A stretch of 52,540 nt of DNA from positions 46,543 to 99,082 of the forward strand of contig NZ_JAPVQY010000026.1 in NCBI RefSeq assembly GCF_027257875.1, given 5' to 3'. Shown here piece after piece: positions 17,624-28,208 of this stretch. The notes beneath the pieces are model-generated. The model did not search any database, had not been told where the DNA came from, and saw only the letters and a program-made list of their open reading frames with translations. How positions within the stretch are numbered: the first letter of the stretch is position 1; every line of letters starts with the position of its first letter. The DNA comes from Burkholderia sp. IMCC1007. Lineage in GTDB: Bacteria > Pseudomonadota > Gammaproteobacteria > Burkholderiales > Burkholderiaceae. Both the position numbers and the translations under genes were made by a program.

Positions 17624-18389
17624 ACGCGCGCGCGGCGCACGCGCCGAACTGCGCTACTTCTTCGTCGCGCTCGGCTATTTCACGCGCGTGCCGGTGCCGC
17701 GCGCGATCGGCTACGAGGCGGGCGATCTCGACCAGGCGGCGCGCTATTTCCCGCTGATCGGCGCGTGCGTCGGCGCGTGGGGCGCGCTCGTCTATCTCGC
17801 CGCGCTGCGCGTGCTGCCGGCGTCGATTGCAGTTGGCCTGTCGATGGCCGCGACGCTGCTCGCGACCGGCGCGTTTCACGAGGACGGCCTCGCCGACAGC
17901 TGCGATGCGTTCGGCGGCGGTTACGCGCGCGACGACGTGCTGCGGATCATGCACGATTCGCGGATCGGCACGTTCGGCGCGGTCGCGCTCGTGATCGCGC
18001 TTGGGCTGAAGTGGCAGGCGCTTGCAGCGATGCCGCCGCTGCGCGCCGCATGGACGATGATCGCCGCGCACGCGGCGAGCCGCGCGGCGGCCGTCAGCCT
18101 GCTGATATCGCTCGACTACGTTCGTCCGGAGGGCAAGGCGAAGCCGGTTGCGCAGCGCATGGGCGCGCGCGCGGCATGGGTCGCGGCCGTGTTCGGGCTG
18201 CCGTGGCTGTTCTGGCCGGACTGGCGCGCGGGCGTCGCCGCGCTCGCCGCGCTCGTGCTCGTGCGCGCATGGGCGGCCCGCTATTTCGTGAAGCGGATCG
18301 GCGGGTATACGGGCGACTGTCTCGGCTTCACCCAGCAACTGAGCGAGCTTGCAATCTACCTGGTGGTGCTCGGATGGATGTCGTCCTGA
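17613..18389 (+). CDS. cobS: adenosylcobinamide-GDP ribazoletransferase (cobalamin synthase)
   Basis: This 258-residue inner-membrane enzyme joins adenosylcobinamide-GDP to alpha-ribazole (phosphate) in the last assembly step. Family motifs are LGYFTRVPVP near the N-terminus, AFHEDGLADSCDAFGGG (about 88-104) with the acidic metal-binding residues, and GGYTGDCLGFTQQLSE near the C-terminus. Several hydrophobic helices are visible. I use the GTG at 17613, which overlaps cobT by 11 bases; no ATG exists before the conserved region, so the exact start is uncertain. Confidence 0.92.
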   Translation: MTPERARGARAELRYFFVALGYFTRVPVPRAIGYEAGDLDQAARYFPLIGACVGAWGALVYLAALRVLPASIAVGLSMAATLLATGAFHEDGLADSCDAFGGGYARDDVLRIMHDSRIGTFGAVALVIALGLKWQALAAMPPLRAAWTMIAAHAASRAAAVSLLISLDYVRPEGKAKPVAQRMGARAAWVAAVFGLPWLFWPDWRAGVAALAALVLVRAWAARYFVKRIGGYTGDCLGFTQQLSELAIYLVVLGWMSS

Positions 18390-18958
18390 TTCGCCATCCG
18401 GCCGTCGCCGTCGAACCCGGTGTCTGTTACGGATGCAGCGACGTGCCGCTCGCCGCACCGGCCGAGCGTGGCGCGCATGCCGTGCGCGATCATCTGCTGG
18501 CGCTTGGCGCGCCGTCGCCCGCACAGGTCTGGACGAGCCCGCTGACGCGCTGCGCATCGGTCGCCAATCGGCTCGCGAAGGCGCTCGACGTGCCGCTGCG
18601 GCGCGATGCGGACTGGCAGGAAATGGATTTCGGCGCGTGGGAAATGCAGCGCTGGGACGATATCGACCGCGCGGCGCTCGATGCGTGGGCGGCCGACCTG
18701 ATGCACGCGTGCGCGCACGGCGGCGAGAGCGTCGCGCGGTTCGCCGCGCGTATCGAGCGAGCGGCCGACACGCTCACGCAGGTCGACGCACCGCACTGGG
18801 TGTTCACGCACGCAGGCGTGATACGCGCGTTCGCGTCGCACGTGTTGCGCGTGCCGCTCGATACGCTGCTGTCGCGCTCGGTGCCGACGGGCGGTGTCGT
18901 CTGGCTGCGTGGCGACGATGCGGCGCGCACTTGGGAAGTCGTGCACTGGGATGAGTAG
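18374..18958 (+). CDS. cobC: alpha-ribazole phosphatase (histidine phosphatase family)
   Basis: This 194-residue protein of the histidine phosphatase superfamily would remove the 5' phosphate from alpha-ribazole (or from cobalamin 5'-phosphate). The catalytic RHP replaces the more usual RHG in the N-terminal motif VVLIRHPAVAVEPGVCYG; this RHP variant followed by CYG is common in CobC proteins. The later acid/base region QEMDFGAWE and the second catalytic His in VFTHAGVIRA are intact. It starts inside the end of cobS. The context makes this more likely than a general phosphoglycerate mutase. Confidence 0.88.
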   Translation: MDVVLIRHPAVAVEPGVCYGCSDVPLAAPAERGAHAVRDHLLALGAPSPAQVWTSPLTRCASVANRLAKALDVPLRRDADWQEMDFGAWEMQRWDDIDRAALDAWAADLMHACAHGGESVARFAARIERAADTLTQVDAPHWVFTHAGVIRAFASHVLRVPLDTLLSRSVPTGGVVWLRGDDAARTWEVVHWDE

Positions 18959-18960
18959 GC

Positions 18961-18993
18961 GATCGCGCACCGGTGTGTCGCCGGTTCGCGATC
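18961..18993. terminator. hairpin between cobC and btuF
   Basis: The arms GATCGCGCACCGG and CCGGTTCGCGATC (one mismatch) enclose a seven-base loop between the two convergent operons. There is no T tract, so its efficiency as an intrinsic terminator is doubtful. Confidence 0.5.
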
Positions 18994-19036
18994 ATGCATG
19001 CATCGGCCGCCCAATGAGCCCAATGGCATGCCGAAA

Positions 19037-19954
19037 TCAGTGTGCCGGCCGCCGTGCGCGCGCGGTATCGAGATCCTCGCACAACGCAGCCGCGCCCTGA
19101 GCGATCCGCGGCGACGGTCGCGTCAGCAGATCGCCGTCGATCGCGAACAGGTTGCTGCGCGCCACCGCCGTCATCGCGGGCCATGTGCGCCAGCGCGCGA
19201 GGCTCGGCAGCGGTGCGTCCGAGCGTGTCGCGCCGGGGCTCGTCGTCACGATCGCCTCCGGATTGGCGGCGAGGACGGCTTCGTCGGTGACGGTCGGCAC
19301 GAGCGGCTTCAGCGCGGCGAACACGTTGCGGCCGCCGCACAGCGTGATCACGTCGTTGATCAGATGATCGCCGTTGAGCGTCATCAGCGGCCGGTCCCAT
19401 ACCTGGAAGAACATCGTGACGGGCGCACGCGTCGCGTAACGCGCGCGCAGCGCCGCGATGTCGCGCGAGAACGATGCGGCGGTTGCAGCGGCCGCCGGTT
19501 CCGTGCCGAGCAGCGTACCGAGCCGCAGCAGCGACGACGTCACGTCGTCGAGATGCTTCGGCTCGCTGAAGAACAGCGGAATGTGCAGCGCACGCAGCGC
19601 GTCGATCTGGCGTTCGGCGTTGCCGTGCCGCCAGACGACGATCAGGTCCGGCTTCAGCGCGGCAATGCGCTCGAGGTCGAGCGCCTTGTTGTCGCCGACG
19701 CGCGGCACGGCCTGCGCGGCGGGCGGATAGTCGCTGTACGTGACGGTGCCGACGAGCTTCGCGCCGCCGCCGGCCGCGTAGACCAGCTCGGTCGCGTGCG
19801 GCGCGAGACTGATCACGCGCCGCGCGGGAGCCGGCAGCGTGACGGTATTGCCGGCGTCGTCGCGCGTCGTGACGTCGGCGCGAGCGAGGGGCGCATGCGC
19901 GAGCGCGACCACCATCGCGAGCGGCGGCAGCCGGCGGAGCATGCGGGCGTTCAT
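19037..19954 (-). CDS. btuF: periplasmic B12-binding protein BtuF
   Basis: This 305-residue substrate-binding protein has a signal peptide (MNARMLRRLPPLAMVVALAHAPLARA) and a class III fold. After it comes DVTTRDDAGNTVTLPAPARRVISLAPHATELVYAAG, the family opening. A central long helix and a second lobe follow (GATRSDAPLPSLARWRTWPAM). Iron-siderophore binding proteins share this fold, but the cob neighbours favour B12. The ATG overlaps the stop of cobD by three bases. It is expected to deliver corrinoid to BtuC-BtuD, encoded on the other strand. Confidence 0.88.
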   Translation of the reverse strand: MNARMLRRLPPLAMVVALAHAPLARADVTTRDDAGNTVTLPAPARRVISLAPHATELVYAAGGGAKLVGTVTYSDYPPAAQAVPRVGDNKALDLERIAALKPDLIVVWRHGNAERQIDALRALHIPLFFSEPKHLDDVTSSLLRLGTLLGTEPAAAATAASFSRDIAALRARYATRAPVTMFFQVWDRPLMTLNGDHLINDVITLCGGRNVFAALKPLVPTVTDEAVLAANPEAIVTTSPGATRSDAPLPSLARWRTWPAMTAVARSNLFAIDGDLLTRPSPRIAQGAAALCEDLDTARARRPAH

Positions 19955-20970
19955 GCCGATTGCTGTTGCAACGTCGGCACGCACTGCGCGAGCGCCTCGA
20001 TCACGCGCTGCCATTCGGCTTCGCTGCCCGGCAGGCCGATGCGCACGCTCGACGGCTGCGGGAAGTGTCGCGTCCAGATCCCGTGCGCAGCGAGCGCCGC
20101 ATGCAGAGCGGTCGCGCGCGGGTCGTCGGTCCAGCTGAAGAGCGGTGTCGCGCGCACCGCGAAGCCGTGCGCGCGCAACAGCGCGGCGAGCCGTTCGCCG
20201 TGCGCGGCGAGCCGCTCGCGAGCGGCGGCCTGCCACGCGTAATCGCCGAACGCGGCGACGACCGCATGACGGGCGGGGCCGCTCACGGTCCATGCGCCGA
20301 GCAGGTCGCGCAACGCGGCGATATGCTGCGGGCAGCCGAGCACGAAGCCCGCGCGGATGCCGGCGAGACCGAAGAACTTGCCGACCGAGCGCAGTACGAC
20401 GAGGCCCGCGCGATCCGCGTATTGCGCGAGCGACGGCGTGGCGCCGGTATCCGCGAACGCTTCGTCGACGATCAGCGTGCCGCCGCGCGCCGACAACTGC
20501 GCGTGCCAGCCAAGCAGGCGTTCGGCCGGAACGACATCGGCCGTCGGATTATTCGGATTCCCGATGATGACGTGACGCAGCGTCGCGGGCAGCACGTCCG
20601 CGCCGATGTCGAGCGGCACGACGCGATGGCCGTGACGCGCGAATGCCGGCGCGTATTCGCCATACGCGAGCGTCGCGACACCGGCGTCGCCGGCCGGCAG
20701 CAGCGCGGGCAATGCGCGGATCGCGGCCTGGCTGCCGGCGACCGGCAGCACGTGCGCGGCGTCGGGCGCGCCGTAGTAGCGGGCCGCGCAGGCGGCGAGC
20801 GCGTCGCCGTCGTCGGGCAAGCGCCGCCATGCGTCGGCCGGCACGGGCGGCACCGGATAGCCGAGCGGATTGATGCCGGTCGACAGGTCGAGCCAGGCGT
20901 CGTATGGGATGCCGTGGCGGCGTGCGGCTTCGTGCAGGTTGCCGCCGTGCGGGATGCGTGCGTCAGACAT
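19951..20970 (-). CDS. cobD: threonine-phosphate decarboxylase
   Basis: This 339-residue PLP-dependent fold-I enzyme makes (R)-1-amino-2-propanol phosphate, the linker of the nucleotide loop (CobD in Salmonella naming, CobC in Pseudomonas naming). It opens HGGNLHEAARRHGIPYDAWLDLSTGINPLGYP, the classical start, then NPNNPTADVVP. The likely PLP Lys lies in VVLRSVGKFFGLAGIRAGFV (about residues 204-223), followed by the Arg that binds the substrate carboxylate. It overlaps cbiB by eight bases and btuF by four, so all are co-transcribed. Confidence 0.93.
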   Translation of the reverse strand: MSDARIPHGGNLHEAARRHGIPYDAWLDLSTGINPLGYPVPPVPADAWRRLPDDGDALAACAARYYGAPDAAHVLPVAGSQAAIRALPALLPAGDAGVATLAYGEYAPAFARHGHRVVPLDIGADVLPATLRHVIIGNPNNPTADVVPAERLLGWHAQLSARGGTLIVDEAFADTGATPSLAQYADRAGLVVLRSVGKFFGLAGIRAGFVLGCPQHIAALRDLLGAWTVSGPARHAVVAAFGDYAWQAAARERLAAHGERLAALLRAHGFAVRATPLFSWTDDPRATALHAALAAHGIWTRHFPQPSSVRIGLPGSEAEWQRVIEALAQCVPTLQQQSA

Positions 20971-21907
20971 GATGGGTAGCGAGGATGAGGGCGCCGCTCG
21001 CGACGAGCAGCGCGAGCCACAGCGCGAGTGTGCGCGTGACGAGCGACAGCGCGGCGACGACGTGCGTGGCCGTCGCGGGCGCGCCGGTGCCGAGCGCGGG
21101 ACGGTCCTCGATTTCGCCGTGATAGACGGCCGGGCCGCCGAGCTGCACGTTCAGGCTGCCGGCGCCCGCGGCCATCACGGGGCCCGCGTTCGGGCTGTCC
21201 CAGTGACGCGCCTGCGTGCGCCAGCAGCGCCACGCGGCGGCGGTGTCGCCGAGCAGCGCATAGCTCGCGGCCGTGAGACGCGCGGGAATCCAGTTCAGTG
21301 CGTCGTCCAAGCGGGCGGCGGCCCAGCCGAAGGTCAGGAAGCGCGGCGTGCGATAGCCCCACATCGCATCGAGCGTGTTCGCGAGCCGGAACAGCAGCGC
21401 GCCGGGACCGCCCGCGACGACGAACCAGAAGAGCGCGCCGAAGATCGCATCGTTGCCGTTCTCGAGCGCCGATTCGACGGCCGCGCGCGACAGCGCGCCT
21501 TCGTCGGCTTCGCTCGTGTCGCGCGATACGATGCGTGCGGTCAGCGCGCGCGCGGCGTCGAGGTCGTGCCGCAGCAGCGCGGCGGCGATCGGCGCGACGT
21601 GGTCGGCGAGGCTCTTCGCGCCGAGCGCGAACCACAGCAGTGCGACGTGCAGCGCCGCTGCGAGCGGCCAGGGCAGCACGGCAGCGAGCCACGCCGCGAC
21701 GGCCACCGGCGGCAGCACGGCCGCGCCCCATGCGGCGACGCCGGCCACGCGGCCGCGCCGGCCCGTGTTCATCGCGGCTTCGATGCGCGCCGCGAGCCGG
21801 CCGAACGCGACGAGCGGATGCCAGCCGGCCGGTTCGCCGAACATCCGATCGACGATCGCGGCCGCGACCGCCAGCATCGCGACGATTGGCAGCGACAGCA
21901 TCAGCAT
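20963..21907 (-). CDS. cbiB: adenosylcobinamide-phosphate synthase
   Basis: This 314-residue membrane protein attaches aminopropanol (phosphate) to adenosylcobyric acid. It carries the family elements DRMFGEPAGWHPLVAFGRLA (about 20-39), SRDTSEADEGALSRAAVESALEN (about 145-167) with acidic residues, and NAGPVMAAGAGSLNVQLGG near residues 245-265. The name is cobD in Pseudomonas usage. It starts inside the end of cobU, and the following gene supplies its aminopropanol phosphate substrate. Confidence 0.94.
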   Translation of the reverse strand: MLMLSLPIVAMLAVAAAIVDRMFGEPAGWHPLVAFGRLAARIEAAMNTGRRGRVAGVAAWGAAVLPPVAVAAWLAAVLPWPLAAALHVALLWFALGAKSLADHVAPIAAALLRHDLDAARALTARIVSRDTSEADEGALSRAAVESALENGNDAIFGALFWFVVAGGPGALLFRLANTLDAMWGYRTPRFLTFGWAAARLDDALNWIPARLTAASYALLGDTAAAWRCWRTQARHWDSPNAGPVMAAGAGSLNVQLGGPAVYHGEIEDRPALGTGAPATATHVVAALSLVTRTLALWLALLVASGALILATHHV

Positions 21908-22461
21908 GACGGCGCTCCGGCCTTGAGCTCGAGCGGCAGTCCGGCGACCAGCAGCGTCACGCGCGTCGCCAGTGCGGCGACGCGCTGGTTCAGGCGTCCG
22001 AGTTCGTCGACGTAGCGGCGCGTGACCGAGCCGAGCGGCACGACGCCGAGCCCGATTTCGTTGCTGACGACGATCACCTTCGCGCGGGCACCGCGCAACG
22101 CGCGTTCGAGCTGCGCGACCTGCGCCGCGTACTGCGCATCGTCGAGCGGTTCGCCGTCGAGCGGGCACAGCAGGTTCGTGAGCCACAGCGTCAGGCAGTC
22201 GACGAGCAGGCACGCGCGCGGATCGTCGAGCCGTGCGAGCGTGCCGGCGAGATCGACGGGCGCGTCGGCGAAGCCCCAGTCGGCCGGCCGGCGTGCGCGA
22301 TGATGCGCGATGCGCTGTTCGAATTCGGCATCGGCGGCCGTCGCGGCCGCGGTCGCGATATAGGTGACGGGGCGGCCGCTGTCGGCGGCGAGCCGCTCGG
22401 CATGCGCGCTCTTGCCCGAGCGCGCGCCGCCGAGGACGAAGGTGAGGTCGGGCGGAATCAT
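21901..22461 (-). CDS. cobU: adenosylcobinamide kinase / guanylyltransferase
   Basis: This 186-residue bifunctional enzyme phosphorylates adenosylcobinamide and then adds GMP, giving the GDP-activated substrate of CobS. The N-terminal P-loop is FVLGGARSGKSAHAE. YIATAAATAADAEFEQRIAHH supplies the guanylylated His region, and VVSNEIGLGVVPLGSVTRRY with RVALLVAGLPLELK-like end completes the family pattern. It is first in the minus-strand operon, 75 bases from the divergent cobQ start. Confidence 0.94.
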   Translation of the reverse strand: MIPPDLTFVLGGARSGKSAHAERLAADSGRPVTYIATAAATAADAEFEQRIAHHRARRPADWGFADAPVDLAGTLARLDDPRACLLVDCLTLWLTNLLCPLDGEPLDDAQYAAQVAQLERALRGARAKVIVVSNEIGLGVVPLGSVTRRYVDELGRLNQRVAALATRVTLLVAGLPLELKAGAPSC

Positions 22462-22536
22462 CGCGTGATTGTAACGGCGCGCGCGTGCCGGCGCGGGCGA
22501 TAATGCGGCCTTCGCTTCGCCACGACTTTGCACACG
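22462..22536. promoter_or_regulatory. divergent cobU / cobQ promoter region
   Basis: Only 75 bases separate the divergent starts. There is no room for a second cobalamin riboswitch and no B12-box is seen, so these two units seem to lack the control found at 13.8 kb. Confidence 0.5.
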
Positions 22537-24045
22537 ATGAACGCACCCGAACCGCTGCCGCGCGGCACGTTGATGATCCAGGGCACGACGTCCGACGCGG
22601 GCAAGAGCACGCTCGTCGCCGGCCTGTGCCGCCTCGCGCGCCGCGCGGGCGCGCGTGTCGCGCCGTTCAAGCCGCAGAACATGGCGCTCAACAGCGCGGT
22701 GACGGCCGACGGCGGCGAAATCGGCCGCGCGCAGGCGCTGCAGGCACTCGCCGCGGGTGTCGCGCCGCACACCGATTTCAACCCGGTGCTGCTGAAGCCG
22801 ACGAGCGACCGCGGCGCGCAGGTGATCATTCACGGCAAGGCGCGCGCGAACCTCAATGCGCGCGCGTACCACGACTACAAGCCGGTCGCGTTCGACGCGG
22901 TGCTGGAATCGTACGCACGGCTGCGCGCCGGCTACGACACGGTGCTCGTCGAAGGCGCGGGCAGCCCGGCCGAGATCAACCTGCGCGACGGCGACATCGC
23001 GAACATGGGCTTTGCCGAGCGCGTGGACTGCCCGGTCGTGCTGGTGGCCGACATCGATCGCGGCGGCGTGTTCGCGCACCTGGTCGGCACGCTCGCGTGC
23101 CTGTCGGACAGCGAGCGCGCGCGTGTGCGCGGCTTCGTGATCAATCGCTTTCGCGGCGATTTCAAGCTGCTCGAACCGGGCCTCGACTGGCTGCGCGCGC
23201 AGACGGGCAAGCCGGTGTTCGGCGTGCTGCCGTACCTGCACGGGCTGCTGCTCGATGCCGAGGACATGCTGCCGTCGCAGGCGCGCAGCGCCGCCGCGCG
23301 CGGCGACGCCGGCGTGCTGCGCGTGGTGGTGCCTGCGCTGCCGCGCATCAGTAACCACACCGATTTCGATCCACTGCGCGCGCATCCGCAGGTCGAATTC
23401 ACGTACTGGAAGAGCGGGCCGGTGCCGGATGCCGACCTGCTGATCCTGCCCGGCTCGAAGAGCGTGCAGCGCGATCTCGCGTGGCTGCGCGACGCGGGCT
23501 GGGACGCGCTGATTCGCCGCCATCTGCGCTATGGTGGCAAGGTGATCGGCATCTGCGGCGGGATGCAGATGCTCGGCCGCACGCTCGACGATCCGCTCGG
23601 CCTCGAAGGCGCGCCCGGCAGCGTGCCGGGGCTCGGGTTGCTCGACTTCGACACGACGCTGCAGCCGGACAAGACGCTGAAGAACGTGACAGGGCGTCTC
23701 GCGCTGCCGGGCGCGGCCGCGGCCGCCGTGCACGGCTACGAGATCCACATGGGCGACACGCGCGGGCCCGCGCTGGCGGCCCCTGCGCTGGAGCTGGCCG
23801 ACGGCGACGCACCGGGCGGCGCGCGCACGGACGGCGCGGTGTCGGCCGACGGGCAGCTTCTCGCGACCTACGTGCACGGCCTGTTCGACGCGCCCGACGC
23901 GTGTTCGGCGCTGCTCGCGTGGGCCGGGCTCGACGGCGCGGAGCGGATCGACTACCCGGCGCTGCGGGAGGCGTCGCTGGAGCGTCTGGCCGACGCGTTC
24001 GCCGCGCATCTCGACCTGCGCGCGCTGTACGCGGAATTCCGCTGA
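22537..24045 (+). CDS. cobQ: cobyric acid synthase
   Basis: This 502-residue ATP-dependent amidotransferase uses glutamine to amidate four carboxyls of adenosylcobyrinic acid a,c-diamide. The N-terminal dethiobiotin-synthetase-like domain has [20 protein letters not shown]. The C-terminal glutaminase domain has the Cys nucleophile in [12 protein letters not shown] and the His in TYVHGLFD. The ATG at 22537 is preferred; a TTG three codons earlier is possible. It stands alone on the plus strand, divergent from cobU. Confidence 0.96.
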   Translation: MNAPEPLPRGTLMIQGTTSDAGKSTLVAGLCRLARRAGARVAPFKPQNMALNSAVTADGGEIGRAQALQALAAGVAPHTDFNPVLLKPTSDRGAQVIIHGKARANLNARAYHDYKPVAFDAVLESYARLRAGYDTVLVEGAGSPAEINLRDGDIANMGFAERVDCPVVLVADIDRGGVFAHLVGTLACLSDSERARVRGFVINRFRGDFKLLEPGLDWLRAQTGKPVFGVLPYLHGLLLDAEDMLPSQARSAAARGDAGVLRVVVPALPRISNHTDFDPLRAHPQVEFTYWKSGPVPDADLLILPGSKSVQRDLAWLRDAGWDALIRRHLRYGGKVIGICGGMQMLGRTLDDPLGLEGAPGSVPGLGLLDFDTTLQPDKTLKNVTGRLALPGAAAAAVHGYEIHMGDTRGPALAAPALELADGDAPGGARTDGAVSADGQLLATYVHGLFDAPDACSALLAWAGLDGAERIDYPALREASLERLADAFAAHLDLRALYAEFR

Positions 24046-24128
24046 CGCGCGCACGCAGCGTGCCTGGCTTTTTCCGCCGGATCGCATACAACTCAGGTGG
24101 GCGGTGGTCCGCCCGGAGGAGGGTGACG

Positions 24129-24269
24129 ATGAAGGCTCGATGGTGGTGGAGCATGCTGCTCGCGGCGCTGCTGGGCGCGTCGGCGATGGCGCACGCTTGC
24201 GACGGCTACGGGCCGGGCGGTGGCCCGGCCGGCTCGGGCGACGCGACGCAAGGCAAAAGTGGCGGCTGA
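24129..24269 (+). CDS. 46-residue secreted peptide
   Basis: A very strong ribosome binding site (GGAGGAGGG) precedes an ATG. The product is 46 residues: MKAR, a hydrophobic core WWWSMLLAALLGASAMAHA ending in an AxA cleavage site, and a mature part of about 24 residues rich in Gly/Pro/Ser with one Cys (CDGYGPGGGPAGSGDATQGK). A terminator follows 25 bases later, so it is a self-contained unit. I do not recognise a family. The signals around it make it more credible than its length suggests; its function is unknown. Confidence 0.68.
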   Translation: MKARWWWSMLLAALLGASAMAHACDGYGPGGGPAGSGDATQGKSGG

Positions 24270-24293
24270 GGTCGCTTCAGGGATTGGCTGGCG

Positions 24294-24319
24294 GGGCATG
24301 ATCGGTCATGCCCTTTTTT
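24294..24319 (+). terminator. terminator after the small secreted peptide
   Basis: The stem GGGCATGA / TCATGCCC encloses TCGG and is followed by six T. Confidence 0.9.
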
Positions 24320-24432
24320 GTTGCCCAATTCGTTCCTGTAAGGAATCAGTTAAAGCCAAGTGGCGCATTTATTGGCCGAATGGGTTGGAATACAGTGCGA
24401 TCCATTCTCATCCATTTACGAAGGAATTCGCC

Positions 24433-24846
24433 ATGAACCCCAATCGCCTGAACGATCTCGGCGCGACGCTGCTGCGCGTGGCCCTCGGCGTGCTGTACCT
24501 CGCCCACGTCGCGCAGAAGGTGTTCGTCTTCACGTTGCCCGGCACCGCGCAGTTCTTCGCGTCGATCGGCCTGCCGGGCTGGCTCGCGTACGTGACGACC
24601 TTCGTCGAGCTGGCCGGCGGCCTCGCGCTGCTCGCGGGCTTCCGCGTGCGCAGCGCGGCGCTCGTGCTGCTGCCGTTCATGCTCGGCGCGGTGTCCGCGC
24701 ACCTGCCGAACGGCTGGAGCTTCGCGTCGCCGAACGGCGGCTGGGAATACCCGGCGTTCTGGGCGGTCACGCTGGCCGTGCAGGCGCTGCTGGGCGGCGG
24801 CGCGTTCGCGCTCGGCGCACCGCGGGCCGCGACGCGCGCCGCATAA
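24433..24846 (+). CDS. DoxX family membrane protein
   Basis: This 137-residue membrane protein with four predicted helices matches DoxX. The opening LLRVALGVLYLAHVAQKVFVF is the family's first helix, followed by the glycine-rich GLPGWLAYVTTFVELAGGLALLAGF (about residues 52-76). A final helix contains FWAVTLAVQALLGGGAFALG. DoxX members are thiosulfate:quinone oxidoreductase subunits or partners of redox proteins; which applies here is unclear. The ATG at 24433 has AAGGAA upstream. A terminator separates it from the following ParA gene. Confidence 0.87.
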   Translation: MNPNRLNDLGATLLRVALGVLYLAHVAQKVFVFTLPGTAQFFASIGLPGWLAYVTTFVELAGGLALLAGFRVRSAALVLLPFMLGAVSAHLPNGWSFASPNGGWEYPAFWAVTLAVQALLGGGAFALGAPRAATRAA

Positions 24847-24922
24847 ACGGGGCGACATCGGCGCAACCCGTTCCGGTGACCCCCGGTTTGCCGATATCAT
24901 CGCTCCCTGTATCCGCATTCGA

Positions 24923-24960
24923 GCGGCGCGTGGCACACGGCACGCGCCGCGCGGCTTTTT
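24923..24960 (+). terminator. terminator after doxX
   Basis: The stem GCGGCGCGTG / CACGCGCCGC encloses an eight-base loop, followed by GCGGC and five T. It ends 11 bases before the ParA start. Confidence 0.75.
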
Positions 24961-24971
24961 CGGGGGAATTC

Positions 24972-25631
24972 ATGACGGTGATCGTGGTGGCGAATCCGAA
25001 GGGCGGCGTGGGGAAGAGCACGCTGTCCACCAATCTTGCCGGCTATTTCGCGGCGCAGGGCGCATGGGTCGCGCTCGCCGATCTCGACCGGCAGCAGTCC
25101 GCGCATGCGTGGCTCGACTTGCGCCCGGCCGGGCTGCCGGCGATCGAGGCATGGGAGCTCGATCCGGATGCGCCGTCGAAGCCGCCGCGCGGCCTCGAAT
25201 ATGCGGTGATCGACACGCCGGCCGGCCTGCACGGCAACCGGCTCAACGTCGCGCTGCAGCTCGCGGACAAGGTGATCGTGCCGCTGCAGCCATCGATGTT
25301 CGATATCCTCGCGACGCAGCAGTTTCTGGAGCGCCTCGCCGGCGAGAAGGCCGTGCGCAAGGGCAGCGTCGAGGTCGGGATCGTCGGGATGCGCGTCGAC
25401 GCGCGCACGCGTTCGTCCGACCAGCTGCACCGGTTCGTCGAAGGGCTCGGCCTGCCGGTGCTCGGCTACGTGCGCGACACGCAGAACTACGTGCAGATCG
25501 CCGCGCACGGCCTGACGCTGTGGGACGTCGCGAAGAGCCGCGTCGACAAGGATCTCGAACAATGGCGGCCGATCGTCGAGTGGGCCGAGCGGCGTGCGCC
25601 GAAGGCGGAGAAGGCCGCGAAGGCGTCCTGA
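24972..25631 (+). CDS. orphan ParA family ATPase
   Basis: This 219-residue MinD/ParA-type ATPase has a deviant Walker A motif NPKGGVGKSTLSTNLA (residues about 8-23) and the switch element EYAVIDTPAGL (about 75-85). It lacks the N-terminal DNA-binding domain of plasmid ParA and has no ParB partner nearby. It is therefore more like the small orphan ParAs that place chemoreceptors, carboxysomes or other cargo. The Lys/Ala-rich tail may bind membrane or DNA. It is monocistronic between two terminators. Confidence 0.88.
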   Translation: MTVIVVANPKGGVGKSTLSTNLAGYFAAQGAWVALADLDRQQSAHAWLDLRPAGLPAIEAWELDPDAPSKPPRGLEYAVIDTPAGLHGNRLNVALQLADKVIVPLQPSMFDILATQQFLERLAGEKAVRKGSVEVGIVGMRVDARTRSSDQLHRFVEGLGLPVLGYVRDTQNYVQIAAHGLTLWDVAKSRVDKDLEQWRPIVEWAERRAPKAEKAAKAS

Positions 25632-25685
25632 TCCGCGCGACGGCCGAGCCGGGACGGCGAACGCGCTGCGAAGCGCGTCAACGGA

Positions 25686-25722
25686 AAGGGCCTGGTCCGG
25701 CATCGCGCCGGACCAGGCCCTT
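25686..25722. terminator. strong terminator between ParA gene and panD
   Basis: A perfect 15-base stem (AAGGGCCTGGTCCGG and its complement) closes a seven-base loop. It lies between convergent genes. Confidence 0.82.
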
Positions 25723-25828
25723 CGTACGTAAGCGGCTGCGCTGCGTCGGCCACCGACGCGCGCGAGGCATCGCGACAGCAATCGCGACAGCACTCCGGCG
25801 GGTCATGACCCGCCGGCGGCCGCGGGCG

Positions 25829-26215
25829 TCAGCTCCAGCTCTGCGTCGGCACGTGATCGCGGTGGCCCTTGATCTTGTTGCCTTCGTCGATGAACACGAG
25901 CTTCGGTTTCCAGCCGGCCTGCAGCTCGGCTTCGTCGACCATCGCGAACGCCGCGATGATCACGAGGTCGCCGAGTTGCGCGCGGCGCGCGGCCGAGCCG
26001 TTCAGCGAGATCATCCCGCTGCCGCGTTCGCCCTTGATCGCGTACGTCGAGAAGCGCTCGCCGTTGTTGATGTTCCAGATGTCGATCCGTTCGTTTTCGA
26101 TGAGGCCCGCCGCTTCGAGCAGGTCTTCGTCGATCGCGCACGAGCCTTCGTAATGCAGCTCGCAGTGCGTGACGGCCGCGCGGTGGATCTTCGATTTGAG
26201 CATGTGGCGCTGCAT
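25829..26215 (-). CDS. panD: aspartate 1-decarboxylase
   Basis: This 128-residue pyruvoyl enzyme makes beta-alanine for pantothenate. The self-cleavage site Gly-Ser is present in [17 protein letters not shown] (about residues 21-37), and the C-terminal part ends with [12 protein letters not shown]. The ATG at 26215 ([13 protein letters not shown]) gives the standard length. It lies 41 bases after panC, whose product condenses beta-alanine with pantoate. Confidence 0.96.
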   Translation of the reverse strand: MQRHMLKSKIHRAAVTHCELHYEGSCAIDEDLLEAAGLIENERIDIWNINNGERFSTYAIKGERGSGMISLNGSAARRAQLGDLVIIAAFAMVDEAELQAGWKPKLVFIDEGNKIKGHRDHVPTQSWS

Positions 26216-26256
26216 GGGTGTCTCCGTGATGCGTGAGAGGCGCGGCCGGGCGGCCG

Positions 26257-28204
<1,948 letters not shown>

Positions 28205-28208
28205 GTCG

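Noticed and set aside
22462..22536. Possible second cobalamin riboswitch for cobU/cobQ
   Set aside because: Only 75 bases are available and neither the B12-box nor the conserved core is present.
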